Position numbers and translations under genes: made by a program | Part shown: piece by piece, positions 26,967-40,793 of the stretch | Layout: each line of letters opens with the position of its first letter | Numbering within the stretch: position 1 is the stretch's first letter | Notes under the pieces: model-generated | What the model was told of the DNA's origin: nothing | Database searches by the model: none | What the model saw: only the letters and a program-made list of their open reading frames with translations | DNA from: Brachypodius melanocephalos | Taxonomy: Eukaryota > Chordata > Aves > Passeriformes > Pycnonotidae | DNA: 64,000 bases | Assembly (NCBI GenBank): GCA_013398615.1 | Contig: VZSR01001854.1 | Coordinates: forward strand, 8,693,053 to 8,757,052 | Reading direction: 5' to 3'

Positions 26967-29900
26967 CTCTCTAAGAACTCGTGGTCTGTGTCAATGCCAA
27001 TTACACTCTGGGCATAACTATATGCACAAGATTTATCACAGCCAGAAACTTCAGCCAGAAGTTCTTTCCAAAGCTGTGGAGAATGCAATTTCTGCCAAGT
27101 ATAAGTAAAGACTTTGAAAACACAAACTGCTACAAGGCAGTTATCCTGCAACCACAGTCCTCTTAGTTAAGAGGCCTGTATTTGTTGGTTGCAACATTCA
27201 AAATGTTAACAGGGCTACTCTTAAGGCTCATGTATTTTTCGAGAAGTTATTTGCTATCATGTGCTACAAAGTCGAAGCATCTCAGAAGAACTATCTGTAG
27301 TTGAAAATCCACTTACAAATAACACAGGCTTTACTGACAGCCAAAAATTTTCTGACATTGGAGCACTCAAGATTGCACTCACATTTTATAATGGGAACAA
27401 GGAAAGATTGCCTCTATTCCCTGTGGCTGTAAGTGCCATTTCATCCTGTAGCAAGCATCCTTCGGTCTGGTTCAACATCAAACTCTTGGTAAGCAACCCT
27501 GACTAAGTATTATAGAAACAATTCTGTATCCAATGGCACTACAGTCTACTCTGAAATGCATTTATGGCTCCAAGCTGCAAAGACGTCTAATGTTCAAAGT
27601 AGAAGGAAGAAAATCTCTTCTCCAGTTTGTGCTGTGAGGTCAAACTTACATCTGTAGCTCACAGAAGTAAGACAATATTATTACATCAGAATAAAGAAGT
27701 AGCAAATTCAAATTCTCTTTTCTTCCTATCTGCCAGGTCCACAGAGATTAGTAGATATAATTGCCTACAAAATTTAATCCATTCCCTATTCAAAAATCAT
27801 ACTTCCATTTACATAGTCCAAAAGCATCACATCAGAGCATTTTGTTTTAAACTCCCTTTTACTGAGAGTTTTTGAACTCTTATAATGAGTATTGATATCA
27901 GCAGTAGCACTTTATAATCTTTTTGAAGTACAAATGTTTTCCATAATTTTCTATATTGTCTTGATTTTTTCTACTGAATTTCAACAGCCTCAGTCTAGTA
28001 AGGCTCACAGACTTATAAATTTGACCTTTATTATTCCAGCTTCAGTTTTCTAGGTCTCAAATTCCTAGTGAAGGTCTTAAAATAAGCAAACTGTAGATAA
28101 TAATCCCTTTACACAAGCAAATTCTATTCCTTTATATCAAGATTGGCTTAACTTTCCATCTATTACCTCTATATCTTAATTTTTTTTTAAGGAGGTTCAC
28201 CAAGACTAAATACCTTTACAAACACTGCTGGTTTTATTTCCCTTATCAAAATATTCCAATTCCATTCTAGTTACTTTGATTTTGCAGACTGGATTCTATT
28301 ATGTGTCATCGTATGTGTATCATCATATCCTGTCCACCACTAGAAATTTTACCTCCTTCCCTTTAACATTCTGAGTTTTCTTATAAATTTCACATTGAAC
28401 TTCTCCTTTTCAAAGTCTCTACATTTGTCTATGTCAGTAATCATAGAATAAAGTCAGAAATTTTTTGGCATGAACTAGGGGAGAGCATGAGCTTATTTTT
28501 CTCCCTCACTTGCTCCCAGTAGCTTCTCTACTAGATATGAAGACAACAATAGAAAAGGAGTATTTCACCCTATGGTTACTTGTTTCTGGACCCCAGGAAG
28601 GAAACACATAGAAAAGGAGCACAGTGATATTAGTTGGGAAACGGGGTGTGGTCAGGGTTCTGCTCTGAGGAGCTTCTTCTTACTCCTGGGTCAGCACTCT
28701 GGTGCCAGGGAACACACAGGGAAATTTACAGATCGCCTGCAATGAACTCTTGGAACCTAGTGCCAGAAAAATAAAAAAAATTTGACAGAAACAGTAGCTT
28801 ATGAAAATGAGTAACTGGAACCTTTAAGCTGATGAAAGAGAAAGCCAACCATTTCCTACCTGGATTTAGAAACACTTCTCAAGGACTTACTCTCTTTGTA
28901 TCCTGACTTTGCAAGAAAACTACCCCTAAATACTGCAGAGATGGCAACGTTGTCAGAAACAGAATACCTTCGGCACACATATTTTAAGAGTTTCCTGCAA
29001 ATTGTGGTCCTTATATGCAGAAAACATATATATTTTCTACAAGCAAGCCTGCTTTCTCTCCACAATTACACCCTTTTCACTGCCAAGGAGAAAATTAGGC
29101 TGCTAACAGTCTGACTGGGGAGACCACAGAGCTTTTTGACTGTCATCTTCCTATTTCGTCTGATCAGATTTGGCAGCTGGGGGATGAATTGCATAAAACT
29201 TTGCCTGTATCTGCTGACCCAAAGGTTTTACTGAGAGAGAATAATTTCACCAGAGTACATAGAGAGTGACTGACGTAGACAACAACGCCAGGTTTGACTG
29301 AAGGTTCTGTTAGTGAGATTCCTGGCTACAAGGGAAGTGATCAACAGCACATTTCATTGAGCATCCAGAACCACTAACATAATCCCACTCTAACCTCTGC
29401 TTGCTTAGGGAAGCTAAATTTGCTACATTTGCTAAATTCTCCTAGCTGTGTACTGAAATACTTCTTACCAAGATCTGGTCCAATTTAAAGCACAACCATC
29501 TCCACAATATTCAGCTCCCACCTCAGACTGAGAGTGCTCTCTGTGCCCTCTTGCTGGGGCCAGAAGGCTCTTTGGCATCTTGTCTGCAGCCTCCAACTTG
29601 TTCTCTCCAATTCCAGTAGCACTGTATCCTTTTTTAGCCATCCTAAGGGTACAAAATGTTACCTGAAGGAGCCCTAAGGGTACTTGATGTAAGGAAAAGA
29701 GAAGAGCATCTGCTACCAAGGCAAATTTCTGGCTTTTTCTCTGTCCACTGCTGTGTCAATATAGATAACGACAACAGGAGTCACAGGCCACAAAGTTGAT
29801 GATGCTCAGCACAGTCCAGCCTCTCAGAGCCTGAAGAATACAAACTCCTAACACAGACAGAGGTGCAACATCAGCAGAACTATAGATATATCCCATATAT

Positions 29901-30316
29901 TCCAGTCAGGATTTCCTTATAGCCCAACAAGAGGTGATGCCCTCACTGTCACACACAGAATTTGTGATTATCTAAAGGCAGGAAGCCCCAGAACAGCTCC
30001 TTTTTGTGAGCCATGCCTCATTTATGTTGCACTTACATTTTTGCTCACTTCAAAAAGGAAGTCTTGGAAATTGTCAAATTCTTACAACAGACTAGATAGT
30101 CTGTTTAAGGCAAATCCACTTAACAGTCAGTGGCGATGCCCCCCTTTCCGATCTTCTCTCTGTACATACACACTGTCCTTTCTTCCTTATAGTGACAGAG
30201 GTCATAATCAATCCCCTTCTTATTTTTGTGTAGTTTGATACAAAATTTCTCTAAAAGTAAGCCTTTCTTCCTTTCATGTTGGGGAAGATGAAACAGGAAA
30301 ACCTTATAAATATGAT

Positions 30317-30416
30317 NNNNNNNNNNNNNNNNNNNNNNNNNNNNNNNNNNNNNNNNNNNNNNNNNNNNNNNNNNNNNNNNNNNNNNNNNNNNNNNNNNNN
30401 NNNNNNNNNNNNNNNN
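30317..30416. other. Assembly gap (100 N)
   Basis: This is exactly 100 N, the usual placeholder for a gap of unknown size. It is in intergenic DNA; the flanks show no obvious repeat. Confidence 0.98.
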
Positions 30417-32208
30417 TCTCCTACACTTTCACATTCAGCTAAATGCCCGCTTCCCAACGTTCCAACTCACTGCTGCATTTGGGCTTCATTTAGTCCAATG
30501 CTTGAAGAGTTGCTGCCAAAATGATTTCTGCACTCTTCTTTGTCGATTGGCCTGTATATCAAAATAAGAATCTTGTCCTTGTCATTAAGGCCTTCCTTTG
30601 TTTATTTTTAACCTTATATTGCTGATTTCCTTTCTTTTACCCAAATTACCTTCTTTCCCAGTGTCCTTTCTGCAGTGGGGAGTGCTCTTTGATGGAGTCT
30701 GAATTTTAATATGTGCCTTAGTGCTCCCCATTACTGGGACCATGCGAGCTTATGATGTCTAAATACACAAGAAGTTGTGATTGTAGAAGAGAACACTAAG
30801 AATGTGTAAGAAATAGGTGCTGATCATTCCTCAGGAAATCCATATCCCAGTGTATTAGATCTTTGGCCTCGTTGTTGAGAGCCATGCTTTGAAAGATACA
30901 AAGAGCAATAAACCCTGCTACTTTCTAATAATGTCAATCCCCTTTACCAAAAAATACTCTCCAAAGTTAAACCACTCATGTGACCATCTCATTTCCTTCC
31001 CACCTTGAAAAAATATGTTCTGAGGTCAAAATATGAAGTTACTAGATTATAGAATCCACTTATATATTCAAAAGTCCACTTGTGGTGTAACATAAGCATA
31101 AATTACAAGATACTGATGAGAGGTATTTGAAAATATGGATATTCATCTGTTACATACCATAGTATAAAGTCCACTCTCAGATTAACAAATATCAAGTAAT
31201 CACAACTTTATGAACGTCCTGATTACCTCCAGAAAGCTTTATAGGATATTATCAAATAATAAGCTTTTACCAAATAGTAACTAAGTCACTCCTGTCATAG
31301 AAAAGTAACAAAACCTAAAGATGGGGGATATTAGCTTTGCATGGAGGATGCAGATTTGGAGAAGTAACTATTTACATTAAGCAAAATTGTTTGGCAAGAA
31401 ACTTCTTACAGTTCTTAGGATCAGCCTTAAACTTGTTAGTTTCTATTAACCTGTCTACCAGTGTCTTTCTGTAAAGAAACAATAAAATTTTTGTAACAGT
31501 GATAGAGTTTCTACTGAAATTTTATTTTCCTATGAGGAAATTTAACGGTTGTCACATTCCATAGCAAACAAAAATAAAAGTTGCAACTGACTGCTTCAGG
31601 TCGTTTTGTTTTCAGACTTCGCAGTGTTTTGGTTTCTAAAAAGATGTAGAACTTCCAGACTATATAATTTTGGATGCTAACTGTGTTTTGTCCCACATGC
31701 TTGTAATCTGAACACATTTGAGGTAATTTCTCTGGAAACAAGGATTTGCACTTGGTTTTCAGGCTATGGTGTGCTGTCCACTCTTGAAAGAGAATTCCCC
31801 AGTGTGACCGATGAGGTTAAAATGATTTAGGGCCTTTTTTGCCAGAGACGAAAATCCATTTTTTGTCTAGTTTAACACTCTAATAGTTATGTTTGGGGGC
31901 TTTATTCAGGCTTGCTGAAGTCCATCAGGCTGTTTCCTCTGCTCACAGAACCAACATCATCAAATATTAATTTGGTTTTGGTCACTACTGCCTGATTTTC
32001 AATATACTTTATCATTATACTCACAGCTAGTTTTATTTAGATCAGAACTGTTGATACTGGGATAATTTAGATTTTTTTTTTTTACTAACCTGCACAGCCG
32101 TTGCTCCCCATTATTAATCCAGAACATCTGGGAGGTGTTCCAGACAGACCTATGTGAAGGCAGTCTAGTCCATGTTCAAATAGGTATCTTGCCACTTCAC
32201 AAGAAGAG

Positions 32209-32226
32209 TTTCTTTCTTTCTTTCTT
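32209..32226. repeat. (TTTC)4 short microsatellite
   Basis: About four TTTC units. Confidence 0.85.
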
Positions 32227-35010
32227 GACTTTGCTATGAGGTCAATAATTTTCCGTAAGTTTATGTGAGGAAAAAGTTTGTTGAAACAATATCCAGGGCC
32301 TCTTTTTAACAATAATTTTCCTTTGCTGTATCTTGCCAAGATTATTTAAGCCTCCCAGTGCATATTTATAGGAAACCTAGACAATGATGGAAGGAGGATT
32401 CATTTTTTTTGAGATCTTGTTCAAGAGTCTCAGTATTTCATTGCTTTATTAAAAAGGAGAATTTTTAACCTGCTCCAGCTTTCAGATTCCTGGGAGAAAT
32501 GTGTTTTCACAGGTTACTCCACGGTCTATAGTACACATATTTACATCCAACAGGCAGTCATGGTGCATGCCTTTACAGTGGTGGATATACTCCAGAGGTG
32601 GATCTACTCCAGACCCTCTGTCACCTGCTGGCTCCTCACCTGAGCCCTGCCAGGCTCTGGCAGGGCTTTGTGCTCCCTGTACCAGGGATAAGATTTCAAA
32701 CCAGTGCTGTAAAGCAAATGCAGGGCTCTTCCAAGAGAGGCTTGGCTCATGCTGCCTTCAGATGGAAGAAGTACAATGTTTACTGGAGGCTGTGACATGG
32801 CTTTGACTCACCTTTGCCTTCAAGTTGATCCAGTTTTAAGTCCCCTGGATTTCACTGACAGTTAATTTCCTTTGTTGCTTGTTAACTGCTAAAGCACGGA
32901 ACAAAGAAAGGAAAAGACATACAAAAGTCAAGACTAGTTATTTTGTCTGTTTTCTAGGCAGAAAGATCTGAACACTCATCAAGAGAGGGCTACAAACTTA
33001 TTTGCAAGCTTTTGGCATATGCTTAAAGCATTTCTGCTCATTTTAACACCAATAACAGAGCAAGACATGTCCAGGGATGTGTGCTGGGACACTGAAAGAG
33101 TCTCACCCTCCCCAGTGCTGGTACACATCTTCTGTACAGTGACATGCTCCATGGTGTTTTGCAGCTACATAACAAATTACAGGCTCTGGAACTGGCTCAA
33201 GCAAGACAGCAAGCTAGGTGGAGCAGTGGGAGAGAGGCTGGTGTCGGAGAGAACTGGACTCTGAATCTTGGAAACTGAGAATCAGTATTTTTGAATACCT
33301 CCTCAGATGGGTGAGTCCTGCTCCTACTCAAAATACTCCCAGGAAAACCTGTGGAGAGGCCCTCACTGGCATGACACTTCACGTAGGCTGTATTCCTTTT
33401 GGGATTTCCCAGCAGAGATCCATCTCATCAGGGAGGCGCCAATACAGGCATCATTCTTCATCTCCTGCAAAGAAAACTCGCAAGAGGGTGAAGCTTTAAA
33501 AACAGTCCTCTCCTTTTTCCAAACTGCATTCCCATCAGAAAACTTGGAGAGGTTACGATAGGAAAAAATTGGCTTTTTTTTCTTTAGTTGTGTGTTCTCA
33601 AACTGTTCTGAAGGGTTTATAAACCAGAGCTTGCAATGGATAATCTGCATACTTACTCGTCCCTGACTACAGGCCAGAGGCTTCTCTGTGACAACATATG
33701 AGTTCTGACTGGGCACCAGGTCTGAAAAATATATGTACGCATTGTCACTGCACATCTGGAATTTAGAGCTGCTAATGGATATGCTGTGATAGAAAAGAAA
33801 AGTGTCTGGCCAATAAACTTGGTTTATATATTTATTTTAAAAAGCATTACCACATTTCTGGCTGGTAGCCTTTCATCCCCTAGACTTTACACCAGTGCAT
33901 CTGGAATGCTAAGCAGCTCTTTCAGGGATGCAGCCATATCCCAAAAAGCACCTTTTTTATTTGAAATAACTTTAAAAACTAATTAAAAAGGAGGAAGACT
34001 TACATACCCAGCCTTGTATATCCTACAGTCTCAGAAACCACAGGTGAAAATTCTCTCTCAGACTCTCTGTCAATCTACTTTATTTTCCAGGGTGCTGCTA
34101 TGAACATGTGCAGCTGTCTTTGAATAATACATTTTGACCTCATTACATGTGCAACTCAAAAGAGCAATTGTGAGCAGCTTTCTCCCAGAATTAGCAGAGG
34201 ATGTCTGAGCACTTTGAGTCCCTACACGTCACTTTGACCCCCTTGTCACCATAATCAATGAGCCCACAAGCAGAGCTCAGCTCACCTCCTGTAGGGGCAG
34301 GGATGCCACGTTTGTCCACTCAGACTCTCTCAAGTGCTGGGAAACAGCAGTAAAAGAAAGCATCAGAGACCAGCAAAGAGAGAAAACTGACAGACCACTG
34401 CCTCTCCACTGCTCAATAGGCAGCCACCAGAAAAATACACTCCACCATGATGCGTGAAATGTACTTCAGCCAAGTTAAAGGCAAGTCTTGTTTACAGGCC
34501 ACCTTCACAGCTCTGAAGCTCTGGCAGGGACAGTGTTTCACATCTTGATGCAGAGGCTGTGTGAAAAGCTTCCCCACATGGAGGCTGTCTTTCATCCTAT
34601 TGATGTTTGCTTCTGTGAATCTCACACCTTTACGCTGTGTGCTCTGTGCACAGAGTATTTTTTAGGCAGGAACCAACTCCCAGTTGATGGCAGTGCCATG
34701 TATGTTTAAGTGAGGAATTGTAGGGCTAGAGTACTGAAAGCCTGGAGAACCAGAGACACACTTTCTTCACTCAAGATGAGGAGTTAGGCTCAGACTGTGG
34801 AACTAGCTGCAAAAGATCAGCCTTTTATGATCAGACACCCAGATGGCTTAATGGCAGCTGTTATGATGTCCACATGATGGCATTGCAGCTACATGGACGA
34901 TATGAGGAAAAACAATTCATGATCCCGCTTCCCACCCATTTTATACCCAAGCTTCCATGATTGGCTTCATCAACAAAACCAGAACCAGCCCAGTCAGTGC
35001 TTTATAATGC

Positions 35011-35016
35011 TTTATT
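35011..35016 (-). terminator. Alternative distal AATAAA signal
   Basis: The minus strand reads TTGCAATAAAGCATT. If used by FHOD3 it would give a 3' UTR of about 5.8 kb. It is listed only as an alternative; nothing else in the sequence shows that transcription continues this far. Confidence 0.2.
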
Positions 35017-38000
35017 GCAAGATGTGTTTACACAATGCTGTAGAGGTGAGCTTTTTAACTACTTATATCAAGAAATTTTGGACACTGGTCTGCAGTCAGT
35101 TTTCCATATTGACCCTGCATGGCACAGGAAAAAAAAAAAAAAATAGGGTGTGATTGGATCTTCCAGACAGTAAAGTGGGAAGAGTAGGGGGAGAAGAGGC
35201 AGATAAAAATAAAATCCCCCCCTGGTTTGTACTAAATGTGACATAGCTTCTGAAGGATGAATACAAATAGTAGGTGAGCTTTGTGTGTAATAAAATCTTA
35301 AAAGAGTAATTCAAGTTCTTTATGAAATAAAACAGAAACAAAAATGCATTTTCATGGACAATTAAATTTAACATAGGATGAATTCACCTAAAATGAGAAA
35401 ACAACAAACAAAACCAAAAGCTCAACCAAAAGGACCTGTTGATAGTATCTCTGACCATGCATGGCTTGTTTTTTAAATTACAATTCACAGAATAACACTG
35501 CTGGAGAGCCTATTTTACACTATGCTACACAGAACATGGAAAAACATGAGTAGTGACATTTACACAATTTTACAGTATTTCTCCTTCGTCTAAGAAGCAC
35601 ATCCTCTTCTACTTTACATTTTTTTACAATTCCCAGCTCACAAAAAAAGGACACTATATGCGCAAAGACAGTCTTTAAAAAGGAGAAATGCATCCAATGC
35701 TACAAATAAACCTTTTCTTTCACAGAAGCCTCTGTATTAGATAGTGATTAAACAAAATATATCTTTATCTGCCACTCAATGTGAAATGGACTAATTAGAT
35801 TTTTTTTTTTGGCATAAGCATAAAACTATACATCTCTGAAACTCCTTGCTATGTAGCTATTAGATTGCTTGCCAAAAACTTCTTGGGGTCACATCTGAAA
35901 TGCCAATTGAGCCAGTTGCTGTCCCAGTTGAAGCAAAGGAAGGTGGGCCTTACATGTTGTTCAAATGTTTGTGAATGGTTTTCAATAGTTGCCTACAACC
36001 AAACATTTTCTCATTTAAAAACACTTCAGTTTATTTTCTTTCAGAGCCTGTGAGTACCTGGCAGTTTTTCCTCCAGAGGAACATCAACAGTTGTATCCCT
36101 TCCAGCTTAAACAAGTGTTTCTTGCATCCTGCTGCTGCAAGCACAGAGCCACCATCCGCCTGTCTCCCAGGGTCAGGCTGCCCATCAGTGCACATCCAGC
36201 CTGCCTTGAAGGTAACAGGAGGATTGAACATGTGCAGTGCAGCTACAGGAGTGAAAAGGGGAGAGGAATACGCTCCTGCTTCTGCCTAAAACTGTGTCCC
36301 CGTGCATCCTTTGGATAGAGGCAGGCAGTGCATGCACCTGTCCATGAGCTGCAGTGGAAGGATGAAGGATGTGAAACTGGTGTGCTGGCACCTCGTTCCC
36401 ATTTCATCTCTGTGAAATCAAAGCATTGCAATAACCACAGATGTGCAGTGAAGCTGAACACAGACTACTGCCATCAGCCACAGGGCTTCCAAAGCATTTT
36501 GGACACCTACTTGCTGTGGTTATATCCCCAGGGAAGCTGCTGCATGGCAGATGTCTGCAAAAAGAACTATTTGCTGCACCTACAATGACATTGTGCCCTT
36601 TGGACTTGCGATGGTTGTTGAAGTCCTCGAATGTAACTTCTCAGTCGCTTTTAGTGTTGGCCAGGGTACACTTAGAGCACAGCACACCAGGGATTTAAGG
36701 TGCTGTCCTGCAGAACCTTAAAGGAGGCCCTTGCTCTTCACTCACATCAACATTGACTCAAAATTTCTGTTAAATTGGGACAATAACTCATATCTTGATA
36801 TTCACATGTGATTATCTATGACGTTAAAGCCAAAGTCTTGTCTATCTACTAAACTGATGCCTTATTTTGCTGGCAGAATCAACCACCGCAGAGATTCACT
36901 AAAAAAAGGTGCCAAAAGAGAAAAAGAAATGTATTTTTAAAACCATGTTTGAAGCTGCTTCCAGTATTTAAGGGAGAAAGAAAGACCCTCATTAAACTAC
37001 CTTTTTTTTTGTTGTTGATTTTGGATTATGGACAAGGAGCTATCAAACAGAAAGGTCATACATAGCAGCCAAGGGGCTATAAAAACATCTGGAATCCATG
37101 AGCCTGGTGCCTGGCCTGACTGAAAGGTGAAGAGTGATGAATTTAACTTTTGTGAGGGATCTTTTACTCTCGAGTGTGGCATGCAAGCATTCCCTGGGGG
37201 TTTCTTCACTGCAGCCACGCAACTGCTACTGAGCATTATCTCCACTTGGGAGTGAGTTTATAGAAAGTATTTGCAAGCAGTCTGGTTTTAAACATCAAGT
37301 GAGATTAAAGAAAATTAGGATCACTTCCCTTTGGAGGTTATTTCATGTGCTAAAGTTTACCTCAGCATCCAGATCAGGAAGGCATTATGGTGGCAGTCAA
37401 ACACAGTGCTCTGGGCACTGCATTTGCAGCTGACTCTATCTATCAAAGGAGAGGGAAGAGAGGTAGTTATTATGGCTGAAAGTGTTTAAAAACAGCCTTC
37501 ATGGATCTCTGAGTGAGAAATGGGAACATGTGTCACTACACTGTGTATCCAAGACTTTTATTTGTCAGAAACCAATCCATATCTCACACAAAACTCATCT
37601 TAAAACAAGTGTTACATCCTTATGGTGGGCTCTTCCAATGATGGAAGGGCAGGCAGCAGCTCAGAACCTGAAGGCTACAACCTCACTAGACAGAGAGAGG
37701 CACACAGATACAATAAATTCCTCCACTTCATCTGGAATCCACTAGTTAGATGAATGGGAACTAATGTTATCCCCACAGTCAGGACAGGCTGGCAGACTCT
37801 GGAGGAAATACTGCCACCTTACAGATTAGTGGGTCATTTTTATCAGGAACCAAAATGGAAATCTCTCCTGTAGTTACTGTGCTACAGTATGTCTGATGAT
37901 CTTGTTGCAATCAACACTGAGGACACTGGAATTTATCTGACTGTATACTAGGACATAAAAAAGACCAAACTATTCTTCAGAAAAGTTGCTATCAGTTTTA

Positions 38001-38346
38001 CAGATAGAGAGCACAAACAAAGTAACAAATGCCATGGAGGAATAGAAAAGGAAGAATCTGCTTCAGATGTAAGACACTTACATCCAGAGAATCTGAAAGA
38101 AACCACCTTTTTTTTCCACTTTTTTCCCCAACCTATATTATTCCCCATATTTAATTTTCTCCTTGATAAGGAACATATAAAGTTTTGCACAATTTGCAAA
38201 ATACATACATCCAACTATTAGTAATTCATCAGCTATGTTAAGTTTCAGAGACAGATGCTTTACTATGCTTAAATGAAACACAAATTTGTTCCCTGTTAGA
38301 AAGTGGCCACAAACAGCCAAGTGGTCACCAATTTTGCACATTCAGC

Positions 38347-38400
38347 ATATTTTAATTAAAATTAAATTTAATTAAAATTTAATTTAAATATTAATTTTTA
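38347..38400. repeat. AT-only tract of AATTAAA-type units
   Basis: Almost pure A/T with repeated TTAATT/AATTAAA words, several self-complementary. It lies about 480 bp beyond the inferred FHOD3 3' end. Confidence 0.85.
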
Positions 38401-38890
38401 ACGAGTTGTTTGTGATTTTCTCCCTCCAATCAAATATAGGATCTCTGACAGCATAAATGTACTTGGTTCCTTTTTTGCTTTTTTTATCACTTAGCAAGTA
38501 GCACAGTTCAACATGACCATTACATTCAGGGTGTCTTCCTCTTGTTTCAGACTTCAAACACCTTCACAAACCCCCATTACCTTCAGTTCTTCGTTCTAAG
38601 CATCCTTAAGCAAGATTTTAAACGTCTGTAGCAGTGAGCAGCACATAAAGAGCCATTTTAAAACCCAGATGCTCATAGGTCTTGCCTATTTTACAGTGAA
38701 ATTAGTTATATGCCACTTCTGTTTCCTAACCAACTTCTTCCCTTCCATAGCCTTCAAATACACAAAATATTGTATTGATTACCCAACTACTGCCTTCTGT
38801 CTACTTGTACCATCAGCTTTTTAACAAACAGAAGGGAAATCCAGATCAAACTCAACGCCGTTCCTAAGAACCATTGCTCATTAGTGACTT

Positions 38891-38896
38891 TTTATT
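38891..38896 (-). terminator. Candidate FHOD3 polyadenylation signal AATAAA
   Basis: The sense strand reads GGAATAAAAAGTC, followed about 15 nt later by a CA dinucleotide at about 38875, a plausible cleavage position. Beyond this is a GT-rich stretch (GGTTCTTAGG and GTTGAGTTTGATCTGG) of the kind expected for a downstream element. It is the first canonical hexamer after the stop codon. Confidence 0.5.
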
Positions 38897-39974
38897 CCAT
38901 GGGAGATCCAAGGCATCGGCACATAAAGAATGAAATGTTACAATCAAGAGGGTGGACAGCATAGGTAGGATGTACAGCCACAGGTCTCACTGCAGTGTTG
39001 TCAGCTACCTGGCTCTGTCATCACTTGGATGCTGTGCTCAATGCAATGTGATGGATGACCATGGTTTCAAAGGTTTACTGCGTTTGGTTCAACTCTCTTG
39101 AACATTCTTCAGTGATTATCCTGCCCTTAAAGAGAGCAGAGTAGAATAACTTGAAGTACCTGATCTGGCCTGGGTGCCAGAAGCAACATAGCTATGGCAT
39201 TAGGACCCCAGCACAGACTATTATTTAACTCTATTTTCCAAGTGTGTTTTGCAGCCAAAATCAAACCCTGTTACCATGACTAAACTGCTGCAGTTCCTCA
39301 GTTAACCAGCTTGAAGAAAGTCTCAGCTGTTACTGCTGTGCAGACATACCCTTAATCTTAGAGGCTAAGGCAATGGAAAGAGACAATCTTGTGCATCCTT
39401 GAGGATCTGTTGGCCATATACAGACTTTGGCTTAAAAAGTTCCCTTTTATGTTAACGCTGTTTGCAGTTCTCTTCAAAATACTTCAGCACTGTCTGGGGT
39501 GACTGTTCAATTCATCTTCACTGCTGTATATGTCCTCCACTTAAAGGCAGATGAGTTGACTAAAGGATCTTCAAACATGCTGGGGGCAGCTATAAAAGTC
39601 AGTTATAAAACTGTGAGATAAGGGCAAATATGTTGGAGTTGTTTACTGTGGTACCCACTCCACTTTTATCAAGGATAATCACAAAAAACCAGTAAAGAAC
39701 AGCAAAAACACAGCAGGCTTTTTAGCAGGGCTATTTCATATTCAGATTCAATAAACTGAAATAAAATCATCACCACCACATTATCTTGCAGCAGAGAAAA
39801 GCAGCATGAAGGGCACAGGCAAGTGAACAAAACTTCTTGATCTTAGCATCCAAATGCATTTATCGAGTGTGTAAAATTGTTGACGTAGATCTCTCTGACA
39901 CTGTACAAATGCAGAGAACAACCACAGCTCAACCAGAGGGAGGAATTGTGTTCTCTCCTCTGTGTGCATGCTGC

Positions 39975-39982
39975 TATGTACA
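39975..39982 (-). promoter_or_regulatory. Pumilio response element (UGUACAUA) in FHOD3 3' UTR
   Basis: The sense strand carries TGTACATA, an exact match to the Pumilio consensus UGUANAUA. It lies about 0.8 kb after the stop codon. Function is inferred from the motif and its UTR position. Confidence 0.4.
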
Positions 39983-40197
39983 GTATGAGTGTGCATTCAT
40001 GCACATGAATTCAGGATCCTAAACTCTCCACTTGTATTGCCATGGCCTGCCCCACAGGGTGAATCACATCAAACAACACTGAGTTCCTGTAAAAAAGACA
40101 TTCTTTTCCTCCTGTCCAGGTGGAACAGTAAGGCCCCACAGTGAAAATCACGGTCCAGCTGGCTTCAGTAAAAGCATGATTTCACACCATGACTGCA

Positions 40198-40205
40198 TAT
40201 GTACA
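40198..40205 (-). promoter_or_regulatory. Pumilio response element (UGUACAUA) in FHOD3 3' UTR
   Basis: This is a second exact TGTACATA on the sense strand, about 220 nt upstream of the other copy, inside a UGUA/UGUG-rich stretch. Function is inferred from the motif and its UTR position. Confidence 0.4.
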
Positions 40206-40793
40206 GATACATGCACACATGTCCACACATTCATTCTGTACATACACAAAGGTACACATACATTTTTACATTCTTTGGTGGCAAAATAATAAAAAACCCA
40301 ACAAACCACAGGGTTGCACAGACTGTACGTCTTTGCGTAATGAATCTGCTTGAGGAGAATTTGGGTTGCTGTAACAGGAATTATTTTGCCTCTTTAAGGA
40401 CTGTTCCTTGCATTGACAAAACGCCATACATTTACAATGACTAAAACAGGGCACAAGGAAAGCCAACGTAAACACAGCTCACGTAATGACAGATAACTCA
40501 GAGAGCCCCCTCCTACCCACATCAACACACCATGGGAAGAAGAAGCCATGTGCTTTCACTAAGAAACACTGAAATGCTTCCTCAGTTACCGTCTGGATGT
40601 CCTGCTGAGCTGTGGCACACCCTTCTTCTGCCCTGGATGTGGGGTTTTGCTTTTTGTTGCTTATTAAAATTGAACTAAGAGAGGACAGGATGTTGGGAGC
40701 AGCAGAGGAGGCTGGCAGTTCAATGCCACGCTGAAGGGTTGTCAGCCTGTGTGCTTCAGATGAACGTCTCTTCTTGTTGCCACCTCTGGGATG

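Larger units (their letters stand above)
21791..38874. other. Intergenic DNA downstream of FHOD3
   Basis: It contains one assembly gap, A-rich and AT-only tracts and small ORFs. The longest is plus 26234-26731 (165 codons from its first start), which I do not recognise. No exon with convincing splice sites or conserved peptide is seen. Confidence 0.5.
38875..40793 (-). other. FHOD3: Inferred 3' untranslated region of FHOD3
   Basis: This is the sense-strand stretch from the FHOD3 stop to the first canonical AATAAA (38896-38891), about 1.9 kb long. I found no other AATAAA or ATTAAA in the sense orientation between the stop and that site. The region has stops in all frames and no splice-like ORF. 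It holds two exact Pumilio-type UGUACAUA elements and a UGUA/UGUG-rich segment around 40195-40270. The end is a prediction from the signal alone; longer forms using sites further down, such as 35016-35011, are possible. Confidence 0.55.
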
